The notes beneath the pieces were generated by a model. That model was not told the origin of the DNA. It saw only the letters and a list, made by a program, of their open reading frames with translations, and did no database searches. The position numbers and the translations under genes are program-made. Shown here in pieces: positions 26,458-34,744 of a stretch of 64,000 nucleotides of DNA. The stretch covers positions 4,092,001 to 4,156,000 of the forward strand of contig NZ_CP109162.1 of NCBI RefSeq assembly GCF_035920445.1, read 5' to 3'. This DNA is from Nocardia sp. NBC_01730 (GTDB lineage Bacteria > Actinomycetota > Actinomycetes > Mycobacteriales > Mycobacteriaceae). Each line of letters begins with the position of its first letter. The stretch's first letter is position 1.

Positions 26458-27443
26458 CGCTTCTTGTCCCAGAGCGACAGCAACTCCTGCTCTCGCTCAG
26501 CCGAGATGCCGTTCTCGCCATCAGATTCGGTATCCGATGCGTCGCTGCTCAACCATTCCCAGGTATCGGCGACTGTCATCGCGATCGGGCGAGCAACTAG
26601 TCCGGTGTCTCTCGCGCGAGTCGAGTCGACTTGCCAGACGCCGCGGTCAATGCGCCACAATGGCAGATCAGTCCACGGTGTGAGCCCTTGTGCCGCTAAC
26701 CATATCTCGTCGGTGGCCCAGTCGAGTTCGGCATGTGCGCCGGTGACGAGCCGGCAGGCATCGAGTAGATCACCCATTGTTTCGGCGCCAGGCGACGTGA
26801 GGTTGTAAATGTTGGCCGGAAGGCCTGCCGCGTGAATGGCGAAATCGGCAGCGTCGCGCACGTCGATCGGCTGGATACGCCGATCGGGATTACCGGGCGC
26901 CAGCACACGGCCCCCTCTTGCAATGCGACGTAGCCACCACGGGAGTCGCCCGAGGTAATCGTGTGGCCCGAGGATGACGCCCGGGCGCAGAATGACGGTC
27001 CGATCCGGCCCGATCGCTTCGAGTACTGCAGCCTCACACCCGGCCTTCAGCGCGCCATAGCTGGCCGACCCATGCTCGGCATCCGACGCGCAATCGAATA
27101 CCCGCGACTCCTCGGTGATCGGCTCGACGGGCCAACCACGATAAGCGGAGACGGTCGAGACCAGCACGTACTGGCCGACCACGCGTTCGAGCATCTGAGC
27201 AATGCCGAGCGTCTCACGAGGAATGTAGGCCGAGGTGTCTATGACGGCGTCCCAGGGACCGGCCTCGGCGAGACGAGCAACGTCGTCCGGACGTGTCCGA
27301 TCACCTCGGATCAGCCGGGCACCTAGTAGCGCTTCACCCGTCGATCCTCTTCGGAAACAGGTGATGTCGATCCCTTGGGCAACAGCTGCCGCGACGACAG
27401 CACGACCCAGGAACCGAGATCCGCCGAGAACAAGAACCCGCAC
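26454..27443 (-). CDS. NAD-dependent epimerase/dehydratase
   Basis: 329 residues of the extended SDR family with an unusual N-terminal motif, LVLGGSRFLGRAVV, as in isoflavone-reductase-like and RNA-associated epimerases. It also has a VDTSAYIPRE-type loop (AVIDTSAYIPRETLG), Ser/Tyr region VSTVSAYRGW, and SYGALKAGCE, giving YxxxK. It may reduce or epimerise the sugar nucleotide of the cluster. The start is a GTG. It converges on the regulator with a 4-base overlap of stops. Confidence 0.8.
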   Translation of the reverse strand: MRVLVLGGSRFLGRAVVAAAVAQGIDITCFRRGSTGEALLGARLIRGDRTRPDDVARLAEAGPWDAVIDTSAYIPRETLGIAQMLERVVGQYVLVSTVSAYRGWPVEPITEESRVFDCASDAEHGSASYGALKAGCEAAVLEAIGPDRTVILRPGVILGPHDYLGRLPWWLRRIARGGRVLAPGNPDRRIQPIDVRDAADFAIHAAGLPANIYNLTSPGAETMGDLLDACRLVTGAHAELDWATDEIWLAAQGLTPWTDLPLWRIDRGVWQVDSTRARDTGLVARPIAMTVADTWEWLSSDASDTESDGENGISAEREQELLSLWDKKR

Positions 27444-27500
27444 CCAACCATTCTGTCTGCCACGGATCTGCGATCAACTTCCACACCATCTGTCCCAGCG

Positions 27501-27938
27501 CTGACCTGGCAGGCGCTGCGCGGGCAGTCGGTCAATCCGGACGGGGCGACGCCGCTCGCTTTCGGCGTAATCGACGTTGCCGCAGCAGGCCCGGGAGCCC
27601 TTGTGCCGCCGTTCGTGCCGTTTCCCAGCCTGATCTACCTGACCGGAGCGCTGGAACTGCTCGGCGCGGTCGGCCTGTTCGTCGCGAACACCCGCCGACC
27701 GGCCGGGCTCGGGCTTGTCGCGCTGTTCCTCGTGATGCTGCCCGCCAACATCTACGTCGCCGTGTCCGACGTCCCGTTCAACGGCGCACCCGCGACACCC
27801 CTGTGGGCGCGGATCCCGGAGCAGGTGCTGTACATCGGCGTCGCGCTGTGGGCGGCCGGAGCGCTTCGGTTCGGGCGACGAGGCGGCGGTGCCGCCGAAT
27901 TCACGCAGGCCGTGGTCCGCACCGACGGAGTTGTCTGA
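27501..27938 (+). pseudogene. rearranged partial copy of the 18-kb membrane-protein operon
   Basis: The segment 27501-27600 copies the end of the first membrane protein (LTWQALRGQSV...LAF). It then joins at about 27601 to the C-terminal two-thirds of the DoxX-like gene (VPPFVPFPSLIYLTGALELLG to the stop). The whole DUF4281 gene and the DoxX start are deleted. The match to 18829-19186 is near-identical with scattered substitutions and a 3-base deletion. There is no ribosome site or promoter at the junction, so although the frame is open it is best read as a pseudogene. It marks the right edge of the island. Confidence 0.85.
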
Positions 27939-27945
27939 CAGCGCG

Positions 27946-27970
27946 AAGGGCGAGTGCAGCACTCGCCCTT
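27946..27970. terminator. bidirectional terminator
   Basis: A perfect 11-base stem, AAGGGCGAGTG-cag-CACTCGCCCTT, with A and T tracts at its base, lies between the convergent DoxX copy and the FAD monooxygenase gene. Only its left arm is present after the original DoxX gene at 19 kb. Confidence 0.8.
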
Positions 27971-27979
27971 TCGGCGCCC

Positions 27980-29188
27980 TCACCTGTCTGCGGCGTCGAT
28001 GTGCTCCGGGCGGATGCCCAGTCCGATGAATCGGCCCATGGCGTAGCGCAGGGGCGGCAGTGCGTTGAATGCGCGGAAGATCCACGGCGTGCGCGGCGGC
28101 GTATCGTCATCGAGGCGTTTCGGGTAGAGGTCGCGAAGAATCGCCACCTGGAATGCCTGGGTCAGTTTGACCGGTAGTTCGCGGCGCGCCTGGACCGCGC
28201 GAAGGTGGCGGGTCGTCACACCGCCTGCCGACAGTGGTGGGCCGAGGAGATTCGCGGCCGCGACGGCGTCTTGGATGGCGAGGTTGATGCCGACACCACC
28301 TGCGGGTGACATGGCATGCGCGGCGTCGCCGATACACAGCAGGCCGTCGCGGTACCAGGTCGTCAATCTGTCGACGCGAACGGAGAGTTCGTGTACGTCG
28401 TTCCAGTCCCGCAGCTCGTGCATCCGGTCGCGTAGGGCGGGTGCCAGCGCGACGATCCTGCGGTGTAGTTCGGCGATTCCGCGTTCACGTAGCGCGGCGT
28501 ACGCTCCGGCCGGAATGGTGTACGCGATCTGCCAGTAGTCTCCGCGGTCGATGGCAACCATCGCCCCCTTGCCGCTCTGGAAGAACTCCACACGGTCACT
28601 CGGTGTGCGGGAAAGCCGGAACCACAGCACGTCCATGGGTGGGGAACTCGTCGCGAGCCGCAGCCCACTCGACCGCCGCACGGCGGAGTGCCTGCCGTCC
28701 GCACCGACCACCAGATCGGCTCTGATTATGAGCGGGCCTTCGTGGGTGTCGGCGCGCACTCCGCACACTCGATCGTTCTCGATGATCAGATCGGTGACCT
28801 CGGCGCGGCGAACGAGCCGGAACGTCTCGTAGGACGTGGCTTTCGCGGCGAGAAAATCGAGAAATTCCCACTGCGGCATGAAAGCGATGTACGGGCTGCT
28901 CACCTGCAGTCGGCGGAAATCCGCGATGCTGACCACGTCGTGGCCTACCGACGCGGTGACCTGGTCCATCCTGGAATGCGGGAGGCGGTGGAATTCCTCA
29001 AGCCAACCCAGCTCATTGATCAGCTCTTGCGTCGACGGATGGATGGTGTCGCCCCGAAAGTCGCGCAGGAAGTCGGCGTGCTTCTCCAGCACGGTGATCC
29101 GCACGCCCCGCCTTGCGAGTAGCAGTCCCAGCATTATTCCCGCGGGCCCACCGCCCACCACACAGCACGTGGTCGTGTCCTCACCCAT
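27980..29188 (-). CDS. FAD-dependent monooxygenase (PHBH-like)
   Basis: 402 residues. It shows the FAD-binding GxGxxG region CVVGGGPAGIMLGLLLARRG, the DG motif region DLVVGADGRHSAVR, and the GD motif LLCIGDAAHAMSPAGGVGINLAIQDA. These are the three diagnostic motifs of class A flavoprotein hydroxylases. Substrate unknown. ATG 29188 overlaps the stop of the upstream TetR gene by 8 bases, so regulator and enzyme are co-expressed. Confidence 0.9.
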   Translation of the reverse strand: MGEDTTTCCVVGGGPAGIMLGLLLARRGVRITVLEKHADFLRDFRGDTIHPSTQELINELGWLEEFHRLPHSRMDQVTASVGHDVVSIADFRRLQVSSPYIAFMPQWEFLDFLAAKATSYETFRLVRRAEVTDLIIENDRVCGVRADTHEGPLIIRADLVVGADGRHSAVRRSSGLRLATSSPPMDVLWFRLSRTPSDRVEFFQSGKGAMVAIDRGDYWQIAYTIPAGAYAALRERGIAELHRRIVALAPALRDRMHELRDWNDVHELSVRVDRLTTWYRDGLLCIGDAAHAMSPAGGVGINLAIQDAVAAANLLGPPLSAGGVTTRHLRAVQARRELPVKLTQAFQVAILRDLYPKRLDDDTPPRTPWIFRAFNALPPLRYAMGRFIGLGIRPEHIDAADR

Positions 29189-29765
29189 TGATCTCGGCCC
29201 CCTGTGCGACAACACCGAACAAGACGATGTCGACGAGCTCGTCGACATCGGTCGCCGATGTGCTCCGCGCGCCGACCGCCACCGCCGCGAACAACGCATT
29301 CGCCGCCGCGCCGCAGTCGTGCGGCCGCAGCTCCCCCGCTTCGACTCTGGATCGAAGGTAGTCGGTCAGCATCGACTGTCCCTCCTGGACGAAATCGTTC
29401 ATGGCGGTGCGGATTTCGTCATGCGCACGGCTCGCCGTGAAGAACAGATCCACCAGCTGCGCGTTCTCCGACAGAACCTGCTGGAATCCCGCGACAACCC
29501 GCCGGAGCACCTCGGCGGCGGGCTGATCGGCGGTTCCCGCGAGCAGCTCTCGCAACCGCGGGACGAAACCGCGCTCCCGCAGCACTGTGGTGATCAGATC
29601 GGTCTTCGACTCGAAGTAGTGGTACACAAGCCCCGGCGTGACTCCCGCTCGGACCGCGATGTCCTTGATCGAGGCCCCATCCACCCCTTTGTCGGCGAAT
29701 ACCGCCAACGCGGTGTCCATCAAATCCTCCCGCCGCCGCTCGGCCTGCTCGCGTCTTGTAGCCAT
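29181..29765 (-). CDS. TetR-family transcriptional regulator
   Basis: 194 residues: an N-terminal TetR helix-turn-helix (SIKDIAVRAGVTPGLVYHYFESK) and a helical ligand-binding domain. GAGGTGAG precedes ATG 29765; the longer frame is not supported. It probably controls itself and the overlapping monooxygenase through the dyad at 29776-29795. Confidence 0.92.
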   Translation of the reverse strand: MATRREQAERRREDLMDTALAVFADKGVDGASIKDIAVRAGVTPGLVYHYFESKTDLITTVLRERGFVPRLRELLAGTADQPAAEVLRRVVAGFQQVLSENAQLVDLFFTASRAHDEIRTAMNDFVQEGQSMLTDYLRSRVEAGELRPHDCGAAANALFAAVAVGARSTSATDVDELVDIVLFGVVAQGAEING

Positions 29766-29775
29766 CTCACCTCGA

Positions 29776-29795
29776 TTGACTAAACGTTCATTCAA
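29776..29795. promoter_or_regulatory. TetR operator candidate
   Basis: A 20-base dyad with outer TTGA/TCAA and centre AACGTT (16 of 20 positions symmetric) lies 10 bases before the TetR start, in an AT-rich pocket. Apart from this, the 29766-30128 gap contains no gene that I can support. Confidence 0.55.
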
Positions 29796-30128
29796 CAAAT
29801 GTACCGTAAGACAGACAGCCCCGGCACGCAACCCGGCGGAGGACGAGCTGCACACAGCACTGGGCGAGAGGGAGCAGACCCTCGCCGCCGACGACGGGCC
29901 GGTCCGCTTGGACGACGAGGGCGACTTGGTAATTCCCCGCTGTCCGCGGAGAACGTTCCGGCCGAGGCGGTGGCGTTGTGCGCTGATTGGCCAGGTGGTG
30001 TCAGCGCCGGTCGCTGAGTCGCTCGGCGGCAGCCGGGGTGGGGGTGGCGAGGAATTCCGGATCGCCTACCGCCGCAGGTTTTTTCGGAATACAGCGTGCA
30101 GGTGATCTTCGCGGGGTACAACGGAATC

Positions 30129-31082
30129 GTGAGCGCTTCAAGGTATTTGGCCGTGTTCGGCAGCGCACTGATGGTTTCGGTGGCGGTGTTCGTCCTGTCC
30201 GTTCGGCCTGCCGCGGCCACCCCGGCGGGGCCGCATGTGGTCGAGGAAGCGCCGTTGGGCGGCTCCGTATCACGGATGGATGTCTACTCGCCCTCGATGG
30301 ACCGTGTGGTGCCCAACAGGGTGATTCGGGCCGCGGGCGGTGGCCGGGCGCCCACGCTGTATCTGCTCACCGGAATCGGTGGCGGGGTGGACGGGATCTC
30401 CTGGTGGGACGACACGGACGTCCGGGAGTTCTTCGCCGACAAACATGTCAACGTGGTGATGCCGATCGGAGGCGCCTACAGCCTCTACACCGACTGGCTC
30501 GCCGACGACCCGGCCGTCGGCCGCAATCGTTGGCAAACCTATCTCACGCAGGAACTCCCGGCGGTCCTCGATACGCACCTCGGCACCACCCGACGCAACG
30601 CCATCGCAGGAGTATCGATGAGCGCGGCCTCCGCGGTCGACCTCGCCATCCAGGCGCCCGACGTATACAACGCCGTAGCTGCCTACAGCGGATGCCCCTG
30701 GGCGTCGGACCCTGTCGGTATGGCCATGGTCAGCGCCCAGGTGATCCGCGGCGGAGCCAACCCTGCGAACATGTGGGGCGAGCCGGGCGCAGCGATCTGG
30801 CAGGCGCACGACGCGTTCGCCAACGCGACCGCACTCGCCGGGAAAACCATCTACCTCTCAGCCGCCTCCGGCACTCCGGGCGCGATCGACCAAGGCGGAC
30901 TACCCTTCCCGCCGATCGAAGCGATCGCAAGCTCGTGCACCGGCGCCTTCGCAAGCAGGCTCACCGAACTCGGGCTGCCCGCAATCCATGTCAACCGCCC
31001 GGAAGGCTCGCACACCTGGGGGCAGTTCGAAACCGACCTGCACGATTCCTGGCCGCACCTGGCCCGCGCGCTCGGTGCGTGA
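30129..31082 (+). CDS. secreted mycolyltransferase/antigen-85-like esterase
   Basis: 317 residues. A signal peptide (VSASRY, hydrophobic core, RPAAA) precedes an esterase-D/antigen-85 fold: SRMDVYSPSM, LLTGIGGGVDGISWW, MPIGGAYSLYTDW, then the nucleophile elbow GVSMSAASA (Ser about 163) and a C-terminal EGSHTW with the catalytic His. Such enzymes transfer mycolates onto trehalose and arabinogalactan in mycolata. The GTG at 30129 gives the best signal peptide; another GTG at 30096 is in frame. No operon partner. Confidence 0.85.
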   Translation: MSASRYLAVFGSALMVSVAVFVLSVRPAAATPAGPHVVEEAPLGGSVSRMDVYSPSMDRVVPNRVIRAAGGGRAPTLYLLTGIGGGVDGISWWDDTDVREFFADKHVNVVMPIGGAYSLYTDWLADDPAVGRNRWQTYLTQELPAVLDTHLGTTRRNAIAGVSMSAASAVDLAIQAPDVYNAVAAYSGCPWASDPVGMAMVSAQVIRGGANPANMWGEPGAAIWQAHDAFANATALAGKTIYLSAASGTPGAIDQGGLPFPPIEAIASSCTGAFASRLTELGLPAIHVNRPEGSHTWGQFETDLHDSWPHLARALGA

Positions 31083-31181
31083 AACACCGGATACCGGTCG
31101 GATCACCAGGTTCGTCGTGATATCCCGCGAGCAGCATGTTCCGAATTGCGACCGGGACGTCCTTCCGAGATGACCGGTCGT

Positions 31182-31874
31182 TCAGACGGCCGAGTCCGCG
31201 GGCTTCACCGCGAGGAGAATTCCCGTCGAGTACTTGCTCCGCACGAACTCCGGCTCGTCGAACCCGACCGCGCGCACAGTCTCGGCGTAGCGGCGGATAT
31301 CGACGTCGGCGAATGGATCGACCGGTTCCTCGCCGCGGCGAGTGAGTCGCCTGATTCGGGTCAGCGCCGACCGCATCCGGTCGGACGGGTCGGCGTCTGC
31401 GAGCAGTAGGCGTCCACCCGGGCGCAGCACCCTCCACATCTCCTCGATGGCGGTGGAGCGGTGCTGTTCGGGTATGTGGTGCATGACGAAGGTGCAGGTG
31501 ACGACGTCGAACGAGGTGTCGGGGACCGTCAGGGCCTGCGCCGTGGCCTGCTCGTACCGGTGATTCGGGAAGTGGTCGCGCCGCCGGTTGTAGTCGACGG
31601 CCGAAGATGCGGGGTCGACGCCGACCGCGGTGCCCTCCCGGCCGACGAGGGCACCGAGTGCACGAACGAGTTTTCCTGGGCCACAACCGATGTCAAGCAC
31701 GTCATGACCCGTGCCTGCGCCACTGACGTGTGCGAGTTCGGCGATGAGCCTGGCGTGGCGTCCGAGGAAGAACGCGGCGGTGAACAGGTTGTAGCGCCGC
31801 AGGCCGGCGATAACGATGCCGGTGCCTGCGTCGTCGACGAACATGGGGGTGAGCACTTGTTCAGTACGGGACAT
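31182..31874 (-). CDS. class I SAM-dependent methyltransferase
   Basis: 230 residues with motif I VLDIGCGPGKLVRALG, GVDPASSAVDYN, the acidic loop FDVVTCTFVMHHIPE and RVLRPGGRLLLADADP, all of the methyltransf_11 type. The N-terminal ADDAGTGIV-like segment (FVDDAGTGIVIAGLRRYN) resembles small-molecule methyltransferases. Substrate unknown. ATG 31874 is chosen as the first start giving homology; the ribosome site is weak. Divergent from the TetR gene at 31981. Confidence 0.88.
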   Translation of the reverse strand: MSRTEQVLTPMFVDDAGTGIVIAGLRRYNLFTAAFFLGRHARLIAELAHVSGAGTGHDVLDIGCGPGKLVRALGALVGREGTAVGVDPASSAVDYNRRRDHFPNHRYEQATAQALTVPDTSFDVVTCTFVMHHIPEQHRSTAIEEMWRVLRPGGRLLLADADPSDRMRSALTRIRRLTRRGEEPVDPFADVDIRRYAETVRAVGFDEPEFVRSKYSTGILLAVKPADSAV

Positions 31875-31980
31875 GCGCTCATCGTCTGCCGCGTGCGTGG
31901 CGGCGACCAGAATCAGATAGGCGGGATCCGTTCGTTTCCGGACGGATCCGCCGAAACTGTCCATGCGACGAGAGACCACT

Positions 31981-32550
31981 ATGGCCACGACCACCGACCG
32001 CAGGGTGCGCCGGACCCGGGACGCGCTGCACCGGGCCCTGATCGAGCTGATGATGGAGCGCGGGTACGAGCGTGTGACCGTCAGCGACATCATCGACCGC
32101 GCCGACGTCGGTCGCTCCACCTTCTACGCCCACTACCGCGACAAGGACGACCTGCTGATCGTCAGCTGCACCGAATTCCTGCGCCGCGAGATCGCTCAGG
32201 CGCGCACCGACCGCGACACCCCCTGGGCGCCTGTGCGGGTCATGATCGGCTTGGCCGCCGCCTATCCCGATGTCTACCAGCCCTTGATCGGCCCGAAGAG
32301 CACCGCTGTCGTGTTGCGGAGCTATCAGAAGACCGTCGCAGGCATCCTGCACGAGCACATGGACCGCCGACTGGACATGCCCGCCGACGAGTTGGCCGAC
32401 ACCATAACCTTCCTGTCCTGGGGTCTGGTCGGACTACTCGGTTCAGTCATCGACCGCACCGACCCCACCCTGCCCGCGGCGGCATGGCGCCGGTTCGAAT
32501 CTCTCTGCACGGCCGGCCTCGCACGACACGTGCCCCCGAGTTGCTCTTGA
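31981..32550 (+). CDS. TetR/AcrR-family transcriptional regulator
   Basis: 189 residues. The helix-turn-helix VSDIIDRADVGRSTFYAHYRDKDD is typical. The C-terminal half matches the TetR_C_33-like domain seen in many actinobacterial regulators (PTLPAAAWRRFESL). GAGAGACC precedes ATG 31981; an ATG at 31963 is in frame. It is divergent from the methyltransferase, about 105 bases away, and is the likely regulator of that gene. Confidence 0.9.
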   Translation: MATTTDRRVRRTRDALHRALIELMMERGYERVTVSDIIDRADVGRSTFYAHYRDKDDLLIVSCTEFLRREIAQARTDRDTPWAPVRVMIGLAAAYPDVYQPLIGPKSTAVVLRSYQKTVAGILHEHMDRRLDMPADELADTITFLSWGLVGLLGSVIDRTDPTLPAAAWRRFESLCTAGLARHVPPSCS

Positions 32551-32714
32551 ACGAACGTCGGCGGATGAAAGGCCGTCTTCGCCACGCCATCCTCGCATTC
32601 CGCGCCGTGCACGTCCACGCGCCGGAGACCGCTGTAACGTCTGTCCGAGATGCGATGCTGCTGGTCTGGCTGGTCGATGCGCTGTCGGTCAGGCCGTACT
32701 TCGAGCATGGGGCT

Positions 32715-32850
32715 GCTGGTGACCGCGGGCCGATGAGGGCGGGTCGCAGTACCACTGCCTATTGGGTTCAGACGGGTCGATACCGGTGCGTCGACCCATA
32801 CGTTTGAGCCGATAGTCCACGGTGTTGACGTGCGTGTGTGGTGGCCACTG
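32715..32850 (-). pseudogene. remnant of a PucR/CdaR-family regulator C-terminus
   Basis: On the minus strand the frame reads THVNTVDYRLKRMGRRTGIDP and then RQWY, the typical C-terminal helix-turn-helix of PucR/CdaR regulators. After QWY a one-base shift is needed to continue with LRPALIGPR. Nothing upstream encodes the rest of the protein. It is a decayed gene tail within an otherwise empty 400-base gap (32551-32950). Confidence 0.55.
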
Positions 32851-32950
32851 AGCGGCACCCCATCCGATCAGCGCCCGCTACCGCGGCGTCCCGACGCCGG
32901 AAACCTTTCGCCGCCGACCGCAGCGACAACATCGAAGGCATTGGGCAGCA

Positions 32951-34552
32951 ATGATTCGTTCGATCATGCGATCCGCTATCTACGTGGCAGTAGCAACCAG
33001 TCTCTCGTTCGCGAGTGCTCCGGCGCCCGGGGTCGCGGCAACCCCACCCGACGTGGTCGTGACCGGCGGCGAGATCTCCGGCTTCGCCGCCGACGGAATC
33101 ACCAAATACCTGGGAATCCCGTTTGCCGCAGGCACCGGCGGTGAAGCGCGATTCCGCCCACCACAGCCCGTACCACCGTGGCCCGGCGTCCGGCAGGCCC
33201 TCGGTCACGGACCGCAGTGTCCACAGACCGGATTCCTGCCCGGCATCCCACCGATCGGCGCCACCAGCGAAGACTGCCTGTCCATCGACCTATACGTGCC
33301 CGGCGGGCCGCGCGACAGAAACCTGCCGGTCATGGTGTTCTTCTACGGCGGCGGCTTCACCAACGGCTCCAACAGCCAATACGACGCGCCCGCGCGGATG
33401 GTCGCCGGAGGCAATGTCATCGTGGCCATCCCCAACTACCGTCTCGGACCATTCGGATTCATGTCCCTACCCGGACTGGCCGCCGAGTCCGGTGGCGCCA
33501 CCGGAACGGTCGGCATTCAGGATCAGCAAGCCGCCTTACGCTGGGTGCACGACAACGCCCGCGCGTTCGGTGGCGATCCGTCCAACGTCACGATCTTCGG
33601 TAATTCGGCCGGCGCCGCAAGCGTCTGCGCACACTTCGCCGCACCCGCCTCCGATGGTCTTTTCGACAAAGCCATCATCGAAAGCGGATCCTGCGCACAA
33701 TCCCCCTTCGCGCCCAGCAACCGCGACAACGCCTTCGCACGCTCACAGCACTACGCCGGAAGCGTCGGATGCGGGGATCCCGGGACGCAATTGGCATGCC
33801 TGCGCGCACTGCCCGCCGGGAAACTTTTGGAGTCACCGGTTGCCCAGTTCGACGGATTACCACAGATGTGGGCACCCAGCATCGACGGCGTTGTCGTCGC
33901 CCAGACCCTCGACACCGCACTCGCCCGAGGAGCCGGTCGAAGAAAGCCCCTCATCGTCGGAAGCAACAGCAACGAAGGCGCACTGTTCGTCGCCGGATCC
34001 GACTACGCCCTCGGTCACATCCCGGATGCCGCAAGCTACGAACGCTATGTCCGCCAATATTTCGCCACCTACGCCGACCAAGTACTCGACCGATACCCGC
34101 TCGACCGATACCCCTCACCCGCGGCCGCCCAATCCGCGGTCATCACCGACGGTTTGTTCGCATGCCCCCAGCGGTTCATCAGCCGCGCCGCCCGCGACAC
34201 CGGACATCCCGTGTGGCAGTACGAATTCGACGAAGCACCACTCGGCGAAGCCAACCCCGTGCTGCCCGGCGCCTTCCACGCCGCTGAACTGCCCTACCTG
34301 TTCAGCAGCATGATGAGCGTGCCGATCCTATGGATCGGACCATCCGACGCCTTTTCCCGACAAATGCAGCGATGGTGGAGCACCTTCGCCCACACCGGGG
34401 ACCCGAACGGCCCCGACTCACCCCAATGGTCGGCCTGGCCGGGAACGAGCCCCGAAGGGCCGGTACTGATCACGCGGGCAAGCGGCAGCACCATGTCCCA
34501 AGACTTCAGCGCCAGGCACAACTGCGGATTCTGGTCCGAACGCCCACGCTGA
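32951..34552 (+). CDS. secreted type-B carboxylesterase
   Basis: 533 residues with a signal peptide (MIRSIMRSAIY... to GVAA). Carboxylesterase/lipase type B motifs are in order: YLGIPFA, EDCLSIDLYVP, FYGGGFTNG (oxyanion hole), nucleophile GNSAGAAS, SNSNEGALF (acidic residue), and FHAAELPYLF with the catalytic His. Cys pairs (SEDCLS and others) fit an exported protein. Substrate unknown. It is a single gene. Confidence 0.93.
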   Translation: MIRSIMRSAIYVAVATSLSFASAPAPGVAATPPDVVVTGGEISGFAADGITKYLGIPFAAGTGGEARFRPPQPVPPWPGVRQALGHGPQCPQTGFLPGIPPIGATSEDCLSIDLYVPGGPRDRNLPVMVFFYGGGFTNGSNSQYDAPARMVAGGNVIVAIPNYRLGPFGFMSLPGLAAESGGATGTVGIQDQQAALRWVHDNARAFGGDPSNVTIFGNSAGAASVCAHFAAPASDGLFDKAIIESGSCAQSPFAPSNRDNAFARSQHYAGSVGCGDPGTQLACLRALPAGKLLESPVAQFDGLPQMWAPSIDGVVVAQTLDTALARGAGRRKPLIVGSNSNEGALFVAGSDYALGHIPDAASYERYVRQYFATYADQVLDRYPLDRYPSPAAAQSAVITDGLFACPQRFISRAARDTGHPVWQYEFDEAPLGEANPVLPGAFHAAELPYLFSSMMSVPILWIGPSDAFSRQMQRWWSTFAHTGDPNGPDSPQWSAWPGTSPEGPVLITRASGSTMSQDFSARHNCGFWSERPR

Positions 34553-34744
34553 CTCGGCCTTTCACCGAACCGATGGCTCCCCATGATCCGCAGACCCGAC
34601 CCCGAAGTTTGCTATAGAATTGCTGAATATTCGGTGAGTAGGCCTGATCGAAGGCGATTCGCACCTGTTGCCTCGAGGGTGCGGTCAGCAGTGCGCCCGG
34701 CCGCCCTGGCCTCGCGCAGAACTTCAACACGAGGGCGGCACTCC

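Noticed and set aside
27375..27938. Complete gene for a second DoxX-like protein
   Set aside because: The frame is a chimera of two gene ends with no promoter or ribosome site and an N-terminus antisense to the epimerase start.
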